64,000 bases of DNA, from NCBI GenBank assembly GCA_043228905.1, contig JBHGNT010000002.1, positions 1,550,001-1,614,000 on the forward strand, in the 5' to 3' direction. The translations under genes were made by a program, and so were the position numbers. The DNA comes from Azolla caroliniana. Taxonomy: Eukaryota; Polypodiophyta. Under the pieces are notes generated by a model. That model saw only the letters and a program-made list of their open reading frames with translations, had not been told where the DNA came from and did not search any database. This document shows positions 37,325 through 49,453 of the stretch, one piece after another; positions within the stretch are counted from its first letter, which is position 1; every line of letters starts with the position of its first letter.

Positions 37325-39620
37325 AACGTAGTATGGATTACTATGATGGTTGCTTCGATCCTGTGTGAATCCTTCATCTTGAAATGAGTCCGATCTTCTT
37401 GAAGTTTTGATACCACACTTCATGTGTCTGTAGAATGTGGAATTTTGCTTCATCGGGTCTCTTGCATGTAACCAACGATCACGTTATAAATATTTGTTTA
37501 TAGACAGGATTCCTTATAAATCACAATTTTGAGTTCCGAAGAAATTATATGATTTTAATGGTGGTCTCTCATGATGCGTAGATTTTCTTGTAATCTCTGG
37601 TAAGCCTTCCGTGGTCTTTGTTCATATTTCTTGGTTGGGATTGTAACTTGTTGACTATATCAAGCAATGGTGAAACAATGACCATTATGGATCATGATTT
37701 GCCTTTTTCTAATTTGTGGTGTATTCTTGCTTGCACTACATTTCCGGTTCTATTGGCCTTTCTCCAAGGAACATACCATATAATACATAGTACTCTTCAG
37801 ACTGGCTTGGTAGTGCAGCCCACTCATTTTTGCACTGTCATATGTATATCATGTATTTGCATGTCAACATGAGAGATTTCCAAGTAATTACTGTCAAGCT
37901 CTTATCAGAAGTCTTCTTGTCGAAAGCTTTGTTAGATTGTCACATAAACACATTTCCCTTAGCAATACGTTCATTAGTGAAAATACATGGGCCAAAAGAG
38001 AATCAAAACTAACTTTGCAAATGCAGGTTTGTTTCCCTAACGTGACAAGCTAATTTCTTATGCTTATTTTGGGGTCACAATATAAGGTCACCTACGCATG
38101 TACAGAAAAAGGTGTAGTTCATAGTAAAACACAATCCTAGATTTTCTGTTGACCTCTTATATAATTATCTGTTAGTTGAAAGTTCCCCATTATTCCCCCT
38201 TAGCAATACGTTCATTAGTGAAAATACATGGGCCAAAAGAGAATCAAAACCAACTTTGCAAATGCAGGTTTGTTTCCCTAACGTGACAAGCTAATTTCTT
38301 ATGCTTATTTTGGGGTCACGATATAAGGTCACCTACGCATGTACAGAAAAAGTTGTAGTTCATACTAAAACACAATCCTAGATTTTCTGTTGACCTGTTA
38401 TATAATTATCTGTTAGTTGAAAGTTCCCCATTATTCCATATGAGATCAAGGATAAAGAGTAAACTTTATCAAACAACAATGCATGAAACTGAATGTTTGT
38501 GGAATTAGACAATGTCCCCTGGCTAGTTTTTAACTCAGTTTTTCTATAAGTTCTCCAATGTGTACCAACAGTTTTGAACATGATTTATGCGTTTGGCATT
38601 GTGGCCTTCTACGATGTTAATGTGTCATGTCTCTAAGACTCCCATGGTTATGTGGTGATCGTCTGACAAAGTGGGACGATCACAGGAATCTCAGCAAACT
38701 GCCAACATCCTTGCATTTATCAATCTCTTGTAAGAATTGAAAACTTTCTGGTTATATGATATGAAAAGTAAAAAGTTGTGGTATGTTGTGCACGTTAAGG
38801 TTACATGACGAGGGTAGGCTTGTAAGCTCAAATTAGCAAGATTGTTGTAGAGAGTTGTTTACACATTTGGAGGTTAAGAGTTCAAATCCTTTTTCCTTGT
38901 GCTTATTTCTTCAACGACGCATGAAATGACAACTTTGTTTTTCGATGTGTGCGTTCAGATCAAACATGCTAAGTTTAATGGAATTTATGATGTTGATCTG
39001 ATCATCATTCACTGTGAAATCTAGAGCCTCATGGAGCTTTAGTAGCAGTATTTCGATGTATGAAACTTCAGAGTTGCTTTTACATGAAGATGGCAGTTAA
39101 GAAGAATCCAAAATCTACTATATGTGTACACAGATTTTTGTGAGATTTACTGATAAAAAGGAAACTAATTTGAAACTATACATGTACCTCAGAGTGGGCG
39201 TGCCCTAATCAGTGAGATTAGAAGCTTAGATGGGAAATTGGCATCACATTGTAGGTGTGTTTATTCCATTGGATCTATTTCTTAAATGTCTTATGTTGTT
39301 GACACACATTTGAAACTCCAAACATGAGATTCCTTCCTACTCGAGACCAAACGCACAACTAAATAAATTACAAGCACAAAAGCAGTATACAACATTGACA
39401 TTCCTCCCATCACTTGTTTTTATTCCAATCTATGCTTCATGGTAGTATATTCCACACTGAACATTCTTGATGTGTTTGATAAAGGAGGGGTTGCACAACT
39501 CATGGAACCCTCAAATACTAGTTTACAAATACAAAGCTCATAATCAAAGCCATTGCTAGGCTTGCAAGCCTATAATATGTATATATATTGAAATAAATAA
39601 TGGTAGAAGATTTACTCTTG
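37325..39620. other. Intergenic with a 241-bp tandem duplication
   Basis: No gene recognised. The stretch beginning cccttagcaatacgttcatt occurs at 37956 and again at 38197, each copy about 241 bp. Near 38870-38895 a GAGTTCAAATCC motif resembles a polymerase III box B, but a matching box A is weak. Confidence 0.5.
37956..38437. repeat. 241-bp direct tandem duplication
   Basis: Two adjacent copies, near-identical over about 240 bp (shared blocks include aatgcaggtttgtttcccta and ggtcacctacgcatgtacag). Confidence 0.9.
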
Positions 39621-42600
39621 TTATGTATCAGTCTGTGAAAGGCGTTGATAACCTCGTCTTATAGACCACAAAACTTCCCCAGCTTGCTTCATAGTAGGCC
39701 TATCTTGCCGGGTTGGTGCTGAACATCGAAAAGCCAACTCAAAAATCTTCTGAAGAAGATTGTATACCGCATTTGACCTCTCATGCTCAAGTCGAGGATC
39801 CACTATCTTTGCTATATCTGAATGAATGAAGTTATCGTATGCCTGATAGGTAACTTCAAAACATTAGCACAATATCGTATGATCATATTCACGAGAAGAA
39901 TACCTAGAAGTCTAATATTTGGGAGGACTAGGTTCAGAAGTTAATTTACAGCCCATATTTGAATGTGAAATCATGATTGTATGCTTTAATTTGTTTATGT
40001 GATCCTAAATAGCTGTTGCCATTATTTTTATATAAATTCTAAAGAATATAATGCATTTCTAAGTACTCCATCCATTTCTAAAGAATATAATGCATCATTT
40101 CATTTGCAAGAAAGAGTTCAGTTCATTACACTGTTTTGTGGTTTGTAGAAAAAGAGAACTAACATAAGAATCATAACCAGAATAAAAGAAAGAACACTAA
40201 CCCATCGCACTGTAATGCGCTCATCTAAACTTCTATTATGTTCAATGGGTCGTCTCCCACTAAAAATCTCCACCAATAGTATACCAAAAGCATAGACATC
40301 TGACTTTGGCGTCAATCGATAAGTTTTCACGTATTCTGGATCTAAATATCCAGCAGTGCCTTTGACTTTGGTCATCACATGGGTAGCACCTGACTCCATT
40401 GGCCCTTCTCTAGAGAAGCCAAAATCAGCCACTTTTGCTCGGAACTTTTCCGTCAACATTATATTCGATGATTTCACATCTCTGTGAATAACTGGCTTAT
40501 CTGTCAAAAGAAATTAGATATATTAGAAAATAAGCATATATGATGTTTACATTTCTGAACATTGTTCTGACATGATCAGCTAACAGTCACACATTAGATC
40601 ATTGCATGGGATATGCATCCTTTTGTAGGCGAAAAAATGACAATCACTCTTGAGTTTATCCAACAATCATGTTCTCCAGCAAGAAATTAACATAAAGAAG
40701 ATTTGCACCCATAACCACTTAAATTAAACGTTAAATGAAAGAAAGAAGTCAGAAATTACACAAAAAGCCACAAAATATTTCCTATTCCTTACTAATCCAC
40801 GATGCATGTAAACCAAAGCTTAAGCATGCCACTGAACCAAATCCACGATGCATGTGACATGAGGGGGTGTGCTCCTTTGCAGATAGATGGAGTATTTGTC
40901 AAAGTCTCATGATTGCATGACAACTGTTGTGGAGTTCTAACGGTATTTCTAGTAGATGCTACCTTAATCTCCTTTAAATTCTTCAAATCACACTCGTATG
41001 ATGTCCAGTATGATTGGTGGGTTGGTCTTGACATGGAGCATGGGATCCTTTCAAGTCCATGGAGTATTTGTTGAATGTCTTCCATTGAAAAACTGAAAGA
41101 TGATTCGGGATTTTCATAATAATGCCAAAAAAGTGTCCAAGAAGTTCTAAGTGATCCGACCATGGCCCAATGCCAGGGCAACACTATTACCATGAGAAGA
41201 AGCTCAAGCAAGGGAATGAGAAGCGAGAAGTTGTCAATGATCATCAAACTCTGTGAGAATAATGGATTATAGCTTCATATCTTGAATTAATTTCCATTTT
41301 TTAAAGAGTTCTAAAGTTTCAATATATTTTATATGTATATAATGTAGCTCATGAATACATTGAATATATATATATACATGGAAAATTTTGGAAAGCTACA
41401 TATATATGCTTCTTTTGTCCTTTTAACTGTATTTTACAACTCATTAGCCTCATTCTCATATATCTATTGCTGAAATATAGTGGAAAGAAAAACATAGTAC
41501 CTGCGTAAAGATGGAGATAGGTGAGGGCATGTGCAATATCAATTGCAATATCCACACGTTGACAGAAGTCCAGAACAATACCAAACTTGCCTGCAATGAT
41601 ATACAGGTTAACTACGGTAAATGGTATACAGACATCTAAATACAAAAGATCACTCACAGTCGAGATGCTCTCGCAGGTTGTGATTCGCAACAAACTCTTC
41701 CACTAATATTCGTTCTTTACCCGCCTCCACATAGCCGATCAATCTTACAAGATTTAGATGTTCTATACTAGCTAACATGTTGACTTCATTCCGGAACTGC
41801 TCCGTCAATGTGCCAAAGCTATCCTGTACATACAATTACTGATCACTCATCATACGATATTTGCAGCTTTTACTTTAACAATTTAAGTGTTGAATTATCT
41901 ATAGAGAATTCTATCTATCTATCTATCTTCCAACAAATTCTGTATTTATACTCCAACTTGAAGTACAATTAAGTGTTGAACTATCTACCTATCTATACTC
42001 GAATAAATTCTGTATGTATAATCCAACTTGAAGTACCTTCCTTGCTCGCTTGATTGCTGCAATAGTGCCATCTTTGAGTTTTCCCTTGTACACAGTACCA
42101 AAGCCTCCTTCCCCAATTTTGCATGATATGGAAAAGTTTGAAGTAGCCTTGATGATTTCAGACATAGTAAAAACGGTAGCTTTTCCAATGGGCAAGATGG
42201 ATGGGGATTGTGAAGGTTCTGGAATTGCTATTATGCAGAACAGGATACCATTATTCACACAGACCCAAAAAAATGGATACTCTAAAACACTTAGCACATC
42301 AATAAACCCATGAATATCTTTTATGATAGGCCCTGATTTTTATCACACATTTTGCTCTTTTCTGGAAATGTTAAAACAACAAAATTCTCAACTTTTGTTT
42401 ATGGTCAAACAGACTAGTTTTTTATTTTACGTCAGGGCTGAGCAAATTGCAATGTCACACAAGAAAATATAGGGAGAAAGATGATGAGAAACGTATTTAT
42501 TGTTTAAGAATAAATTTATTTGAGGAAAATTTCATCCAGTCTTATCCATGAATGGTGGAAAGTCAACTCACAAAGTGATTTGCGTTCTTGAATATGCTCC

Positions 42601-42749
42601 TTTTCCAGCACATAGAAACATGGGCAGATAATGCGGAGATATGAAGCAATACACCCATATTGTTTTGGTTCCTGGTTGTCTTTTATAACAGGATCTTTAT
42701 ACATTTCAGGAAAGACAGGCGACTGTAACTGACCACCTATCTGTTGCAT
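39621..42749 (-). CDS. CRCK: Calmodulin-binding receptor-like cytoplasmic kinase (CRCK type), 6 exons
   Basis: Soluble or membrane-associated Ser/Thr kinase without an extracellular domain, of the group that includes the Arabidopsis CRCKs implicated in calcium/calmodulin and immune signalling. Minus-strand exons: 42749-42572, 42227-42037, 41823-41658, 41590-41501, 40500-40202 and 39842-39621, giving 381 codons with stop TAA at 39621. Kinase motifs: glycine loop GEGGFGTV (about 98-105), AAIK lysine (119), HRDVKSSN (214-221), DFG (234-236), GTAGYLDPEY, SDVYAFGILLVE, and a C-terminal lobe with CSAPTRQDRPTM. The HRD and DFG residues are intact, so activity is plausible. An upstream 5' UTR exon ending at a donor near 43613 is likely. 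The frame is open a little above 42749, so the N-terminus could include another exon. RLCK assignment is firm; CRCK subgroup rests on overall similarity. Confidence 0.83.
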
Positions 42750-43800
42750 GCCTCTACTAGCTGAATATCCTTTGAAAACACTGTCACTGAAGAAGTAAAT
42801 GCATCACTATCCACATAATAAATGATCAGAAGAATCCTAAAATGCCCACAGGCATCTTCACCTGGAAAACTCTAAATTCTACATAAAGGCACTGGAAAAT
42901 GCATAAGTACCCACATGACCTTCACGATGATATGGCAATAAGAAGACACATCTGCATGATTGGAAATAACACAAATCCATCCTTTTCATTCACATCACAA
43001 AGTTACATCTTGCCCTTGCAAAACCCTAATGTCCCCTAACAAAAAAACGGTCACTGAAGAAGAAAAAGATAAATACCCACTTGATAATAAATGAATCCAC
43101 ACACACTACCTGATTAAAATATTACACATCCATTGTTCTCAAATCAAGAAAACTACATCTTCAGCTAAAAAACTCTAATATGCCCTCATGTTTGCAGGTT
43201 TTTTAATCATCCACATACATCGACATTCCGATAAAATCCACTTCCTAAAGAAGAAAATGCGTAACACCTCACACCAGCCATGTGATCATTCAGTGGTAAA
43301 AGATGCATCCACAAGCCTTCCTGATTGGAATAACATAAAATCATATAACATGTACCTACATGGTTTCTTAATAAAAGAAGATAGATTCATCCTTCTCAAA
43401 TCTGAAAGATACAATAATAAAGGATGAGAAAAACATGCAATTTAATTCTGGATTTCCTTTAAACGACATGACCTCCACATTTCTTTATACTGATGGATCT
43501 CTAGAGGTTAGTGGTTCAAGAAACCATGGAAACTAGATTTGTTTTCTGCTATCCCTTCTCTAGGCATCACAAAGACAAAAGATTTATAAAAGCTGGGCCT
43601 CAAATGCATACCTTATGAGCAATTGGAGTCGGAAAACTGATCAGATTTGGGTCCTTCCGAGGCGAAAAAGGGGAGCCTCGGAAGAGGGAAAGATGGAAAG
43701 AAAAGAATTGAAAACTCCTAATAATATGTATACATATACTACATATACATACATACATACATGATATCTATCTATCTAGAGAGCGAGAGCGAGAGCGTTA

Positions 43801-43833
43801 TATATATATAAAGAGAGAGAGAGAGAGAGAGAG
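43801..43833. repeat. (TA)n(GA)n microsatellite in the CRCK leader region
   Basis: A short TA run followed by about eleven GA units, about 1 kb upstream of the CRCK start codon. Confidence 0.9.
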
Positions 43834-44080
43834 AACAGAAGGGAGTGCAGAGGAGAAGAGAGAGTGGAGATCATTTGAGTGCTAGAAATGGGTTTAGAAA
43901 AGGAATAAAGTATAAAAGATGAAGAAAACAGAGAAGGAGAGCGAGTGGAAGAGTGAAGACCCAATTGGCCTAGGATTTGACTTTTGACCACAAAAGCTTT
44001 ATTATATCCATGACTTTTTGACTTTAGCCATGGATGGCTTGGGCTGGGTTGGGTCAGGGCCCAAGGGGGGGATGTAAGAC

Positions 44081-44118
44081 CAAAAAGACCCATGGTAACT
44101 AACACATGGGTCTTTTTG
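44081..44118. other. Perfect 14-bp stem-loop
   Basis: CAAAAAGACCCATG and its exact reverse complement CATGGGTCTTTTTG are separated by a 10-base loop. No function is inferred. Confidence 0.8.
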
Positions 44119-45642
44119 ACCACAACCTTTATCCATGGCTACGTTTTTATCATGGGTTGGCACTATCTATCTAATGCTATTGAATGCCATCGTAACACAA
44201 GCTGAGTTTAAGTTGATTCGAAAGATCTTTTTATGGAGTTCAAATCCACCACCTCCTTTCAAGTTAGCTCTTGGAAATAGGGCGTTGGACCTGTATAATA
44301 TTGGTGCTACAATGAGTCTATTATAGCATGCATTAAGCTATGAAAATGGTAATTAGAGGATAAATTAACAGAATGATTACAATGATCTATTAATGAGTTA
44401 GTTAAGAGAACTCAAATTAAGCAGAAATTTAGCTAATCTCTTAACCTTGGATTACTATGAATCATAAATAATGGGAATTTGGTTTGGGTTATAGATGTAG
44501 TATCAAACATGTTTTACTCCAACACTTCCCATATCGTGGAGAAATGTGAGTAGAATTTGTTGATCGTTCGGCTTTGTTCTTTCATTTGTGTTCCAAGGAA
44601 AACAAGTTTTCTTTTCCTGTATGGTGGTGACATTGAAATTTCTTCTTGTGAACTCCCCAAAATAAATTCAGATCAGCTTATTGTAATTGATAAAATGCTA
44701 AAATTCTCCAATTACTGTTTTTTTGAGGTCAATACTCACAGATAATCAGGAGCATAAATAACAAAGCTTACCCAATCAGATTCTCTAAATAAACTCGCAT
44801 ACATCAACATGCCTCGAGTGACGCAATCTATACTAATTGTAAAATCCAATTGCATTGCAATACAAAAATAATTTAGTTTTGTAAAAATACAATTGAGCTA
44901 ATTATAGGGTTGCTTTCAAAATGTCAAGCACTACGTTAAAAAAAGCGTAGAGACAATTATATAGGGTTATTTTATGTTAGGGTTATACATCTAGTCGGTG
45001 GCGTCGTTGTCGTAAAGGGATACGACCAATTGGTGCCACCACGATTCCACACTTGCCTCAACTACAACCACGCATCTCGACTTGGTTCAATGACCCAACA
45101 CTCCTTGGAGATCCACCTGATTCGACTCATTGGAGTTGATTTACATTCTAGACTCAAAGTTCTTTAGTATTATTGTTCTTAGGGATTATTTGCATTATTT
45201 TGGAACAAATGTTGTGTAGTCAAAACCATGTAATGTATTTCATGTGCACCATATAACGGACATGCAAAGTTTCTCTACATGTGTGCCACATGGCCCACAT
45301 GCTTTATATCGCGCACATGCACAAGCTTCTCTAGGTGTGTGCCACGTGGCCTACATGTAATGACATCAATTTAGTATAAGAGGGAGGATTATTTTCATGG
45401 ATGGTGGGAAACAATCAAAGAGTCCTATTTTGTTAAGGGTTTTTTCTTGAAGAAATAGTGAATTTCCTATTTTGGCATTTCTTTCTTCCCTATTTTGGCA
45501 TTTCTTCTTCGTCTGCGTTTGAGGAGTAGCGCTGTATGGTATTTTCCTTATAATTCTCAATTCTAACGTCTGTTTTCGACGTTCTATAGCTCGTTGGAAA
45601 GCTCTTCCACGTCAACAAATTATAGATACAGCAAAATAATGA

Positions 45643-45830
45643 GTCTTCAAAACAGTAGTGGAACCAAACTTTTCATGGCTTGCTTGATGTAATCCATAAC
45701 AAATCAGTTTATGGCAAATATAGAATAACAAGTAAACCTTCCAAAACAGTAGTAGTGGAACCAAAATTTTAATGGATTGGTCGATGTAATCTATTACAAA
45801 AGAGGTGGTGCCAAAGAACTTGCATTTACA
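45643..45830. repeat. Imperfect 94-bp tandem duplication
   Basis: Blocks starting at aaaacagtagt (45649 and 45743), both continuing with tggaaccaaa and gatgtaatc, diverged by substitutions and a 3-bp indel. Confidence 0.75.
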
Positions 45831-46089
45831 TGAACTGTAACAAATATACAATTTTAAGAACGTATTTTTGAGTTCCTATATCATGAGCACCAAGAATGTA
45901 GCATTTAAATTTTATACAGACACAAGTAAAAAAACCTCTATCGAAACATTCAATGGATTAACTATTGCACCCTCTTTTGCAAATGATAGTACAAAAGGTG
46001 AGAGAATCTTAACAAATAATGTAAACTAAAACAATGGAATGCAGGTCTCTGCCCCCAATCAAATTCAGAGAATTTTTAGCAAACCTTTT

Positions 46090-46937
46090 TCAAGGAAGGG
46101 AAATTACTACAATTTATTCTCTTCAATAGGTCAGGATCATTTTCGTTCAGAAGTATGTCCATCTTTCTCATTGCTTTCGAATTTTGCTTGGTTGTATGCA
46201 GAACTATATTGAGCATAATATGATCTATTATATCATTGGAAGATGGTACATGTTGAATGTTTTCACATCCATTACTTATAAAACACGTTGGCTTCTCTAT
46301 CAAGATCATGGCCAGTGTCAGATTCTTCATATACAGGGTTTCCCTGTTGGTTTCCATATCCAGACTGATGAGTTGCTTGTTCATAATTAGTTTCAGAATA
46401 GCCATAATGTGTTGTGCACATAAAGGTTCCAATAACCTGTTGAAGAATTTGAGGCTCGTACATATACAGAATGCGACGTACCCTAATTGTTCGTCATGGT
46501 TTTATTATCATAATTGTATTCAAAACTCTCTTTCTGATTTATAGAACCAACTTTCCATATGGATGATATTGAGCCTCTTGTCCTTGTTGGCATGGTTTTC
46601 CTACTTCATTTTTTTTTTCTTGTTGTGAAGTTCCTTCTCTGCCCAATGGCTCTCCAATACCAGGTCCACACCCTTCTTGAGGAGGCTGATGGGGTAGAAC
46701 ATTGTTACATAAGAAGAAGATGTACCAGGGGGTCCATAGCCTTGAGGTAAAATCATTTTGACCATATAGTTCAGCTTGTCCATAAGTGTTTTGTGATGAA
46801 GCACCTGGAGGCTGATCAGGATGGGATAGTTTGCACCCTGTACTTGTTGAGTATAACCAATATGTCCTTTGTGGCTATAATAGCCATGACCTCCTGGTGG
46901 ATGGATGAAGCCTTGACAACAGACCTGGAAACTAACA
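46090..46937 (-). pseudogene. Decayed Y/Q/G-rich coding remnant, resembling the C-terminus of a plant FUBP-like KH protein
   Basis: Reading the minus strand across frames gives pieces such as HPPGGHGYYSHKGHIGYTQQ, then (shifted) DQPPGASSQNTYGQAELYGQ, EAQYHPYGK, and GYSETNYEQATHQSGYGNQQ followed by VYEESDTGHDL. Such Tyr/Gln/Gly/Pro-rich sequence is characteristic of the C-terminal tails of plant far-upstream-element-binding-like KH proteins. That match is recalled, not searched. Frameshifts and stops break the frame several times and no KH domain is present, so it is not functional. It abuts the inverted AT-hook-like pseudogene exactly at 46937/46938. Confidence 0.45.
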
Positions 46938-47708
46938 TTTTTTTCCCCAGAACCCATTTTCGTTTTTAAGCATAGAATCTATATTCATTTGATTAGCTCT
47001 TTGATAGTTTCCTTCACAATCATGTTCTTTTGCATGCATAGCTTCTATGGTCGTTTGATCAGCTATCATAAAGTTTTTGGCAGGCCCCGGTATATAGCAT
47101 TTGTAATCAATACATTCCTTCTCAATACTAATTCCATCATCTTCTATGACAGGACCCTCTTCTCTCAGAGTTTCTCTCTTCTTCTTCTTCTTCTTCTTCT
47201 AAGAAACATCCCAAGATTTTATTTCTTAAACATTAGGAATTCCTGAAGAATCTTGATTCTGGGATGCTGCTTACCCACATTTTTAGTGTGTAAATGGCCC
47301 CTAGACGCCCAAAACTTGTATCCTTGCTTTCTCATAGTACTCTAACTTGTTTAGAGTAGAACTTTGGTGTATAAGATTTACATTGATAGTGAATTATTTC
47401 TGGAGTCCTAGGTCCCTGTGGGTTTTACCTCTTTGAGGGTTTTTCACGTTAAAATTTTGTGGGGTATTGTGCATAGCTTTTGTTGTGTATCTTTCTTGTT
47501 TCCTTTGAACAATATTTCTGTCTCCAATCCATAAGTTTCTGATAAGAAGATACCCTGCATCAAAATATCCATCCACAATGCCATGAACCTCCCTACCGAT
47601 AACATTGTTTTTAGCCTCAATTGGGGTAGTGCCATTAGTCTTCCTAATCCTAGGTTTCTTTACTTTATTTTCTCCCTTTAACACTTCCTCTGACTTGGGC
47701 TTAGTCAT
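46938..47708 (-). pseudogene. Inverted, broken copy of the AT-hook-like gene
   Basis: From the ATG at 47708 the minus strand gives MTKPKSEEVLKGENKVKKPR and continues to FDAGYLL, nearly identical to residues 1-55 of the gene at 35735. The conserved domain is then cut at about 47545 by unrelated sequence. Similarity resumes at about 47280 (equivalent to about residue 124) and runs to MGSGEK at 46938, where it stops abruptly. The GAA tract inside it has expanded relative to the intact gene (47177-47200). No complete conserved domain remains. Confidence 0.88.
47281..47545. repeat. LTR-like fragment inside the pseudogene
   Basis: On the minus strand the block carries AACGTGAAAAACCCTCAAAG and a GGTAAAA motif. 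This resembles the U5 part of plant copia LTRs (compare TTACGTGGAAACCCTAAAG inside the LTR at 48415-48953). It replaces about 215 bp of the ancestral gene. No ends or target duplication could be defined. Confidence 0.35.
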
Positions 47709-48414
47709 TTCAAAGGTTCCAGTGTTACCAGAAACCTGGCATCCAAAAATCCCAAATATTCAAAATCCAAAGACATGTCTTCCAGCATCAAACACAAACA
47801 AACAAGAACAAAATTGAATCTTAAAACTACTAAAGAATTCCCAAATTTGGGTTGTGGTTCATAAATTACTCAATTCAAATGGGATGTGAATACATTACAT
47901 ATTTTATCGTTCTTCCCAATCGATACTAAACATGCATAACGCAAAATATATGGCCAACTACACATATTCAATCAACATATATGGTTCATATATGTGATTG
48001 ATATTAAACATGTATTGCACGTAATATATAAAGAGCAATTACACGTACTCAATCGGTGTCTAAGGTTCATATAATGACAATCTTTCCAAGTTCTTCCCAA
48101 TTAAGAAATGGCCTAAAACACAACTTGTTCCTCCTATAATTAACTACACTTACTAATTATCCATGTTATGATGCAACAAAGATTTTCTATATTCAATTTA
48201 AAGTTATCAAAGGATGTCCTAAAATCGTACATCATTAGATAACCTAAAATCTTCACAATTCCTATTTCAATTATACTCATTTGTTTAAGTATATTATTTG
48301 CTATTTTCACTCTATTCAAGTTTAAACATGCTCTCTAACTCATCTTAAAGGGCTTTTATATTTCCAATAACACATGCTTACATCTATCTTTGGGGCAAAG
48401 GTTTAAGTCATTAC

Positions 48415-48953
48415 TGTTGAGAAATGAATCGTCAATCCACAAGAAGGAATGCGCTGAAATACATAATTTGAAAACATAGAAGAAAATGTACACAGATTTT
48501 ACGTGGAAACCCTAAAGCGGGAGAAAACCACGGAGACCAGAGCTTCACTATACAATGGATATACAATAACGAGATTAGAGTACACCACTCTCTACACTTA
48601 GTGTATCAGCCGCGTAGGGCTCTTGGCGTATGTTGTTATAGAACACAACTATAGTGCCGCGCACACAGACTCACATCACATTCTCACACTTCTCTATCGT
48701 TAACTACAACAGAGGATCACACACACTGTTCTCACTCCACACATGCTCTCGCAACTTGCCCTAAGTGTATTTATACTCATACCCTAAATGGGATATTTAT
48801 AAATGTAACCACTGCTACAGTCATTCCTATTATTATCTAATATTAATAATAGTCGCACTAATCAATCAACTCATTCGATCGGTTGATTGGTCTTCGACTG
48901 TCTGCTCTCTTCGAATAGTCGGCTCCTCCCACTGGAGGGACATATTCCTAACA
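48415..48953 (-). repeat. Copia 3' LTR (539 bp)
   Basis: Termini on the plus strand are TGTTGAGAAATG and CCTAACA. A TATA-type box TATAAATA lies on the minus strand at 48775-48768. No second copy in the window. Confidence 0.85.
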
Positions 48954-49012
48954 AACTCCCCTTTCACTCTTGTGGGGAGGAGTTCATTATTCATTTCCTT
49001 TGTCGACAAACT

Positions 49013-49453
49013 CTAAGTCGGTCCATCGGTAGGTTCTTTGTCAGCATGTCGGATCCATTGTCGCAAATATGGATCTTCACGAGGGTAAACTCTCCTTCTT
49101 CGACTTTCTCTTGCAACTAGTGATACCTTCTCTATATGTGCTTGGTACCGGGAGTGGTATGCAACATTCTTGGCTAGATGAATGACACGTTGGTTGTCAC
49201 ACTGAAGCAAGAAATCCGTTTGCTTAATCCCCAACTCGCTGAGAAAGTTTCTCATCCAAATCAGCTCCTTGTCGGCATCTACCGTTGCCATATACTTTGC
49301 CTTTGTGGTCGACAAGGCCACAAACTTCTGTAGTTGTGATTGCCACGACACTGCTCCCCTTGCATAGGTCATCACGTACCCTGACGTGGAAGGGTTGAGT
49401 CTACATCCCCCGATATGTCCGAGTTGGCAAACCCTTTGAGCATGGGTTTTCAA
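49013..49453 (-). pseudogene. Copia RNase H fragment
   Basis: Minus-strand translation has GYVMTYARGAVSWQSQLQ, VALSTTKAKYMA, ELIWMRNFLSELG, LLQCDNQRVIHLAKNVAYH, then a frameshift after HIEKV, where the conserved YHFIRE region should follow. Confidence 0.85.

Larger units (their letters stand above)
42750..46089. other. CRCK upstream region and intergenic
   Basis: The probable CRCK 5' UTR and promoter lie around 43610-43990, with a TATA run and GA runs (43801-43833). A perfect 14-bp inverted repeat lies at 44081-44118. A 94-bp-spaced imperfect duplication lies at 45643-45830. LTR-like sequence without diagnostic ends occurs around 45240-45620. No gene recognised. Confidence 0.45.

Noticed and set aside
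36712-37416. 234-codon antisense frame opposite the AT-hook-like gene
   Set aside because: Sense frame is longer and has the conserved domain and a duplicated pseudogene partner; the antisense frame has none.
38870-38895. Possible tRNA or SINE from GAGTTCAAATCC
   Set aside because: Box B alone; no convincing box A, cloverleaf or target duplication.
45240-45620. Possible LTR with TATA-like box
   Set aside because: No TG...CA ends, partner or primer-binding site could be shown.
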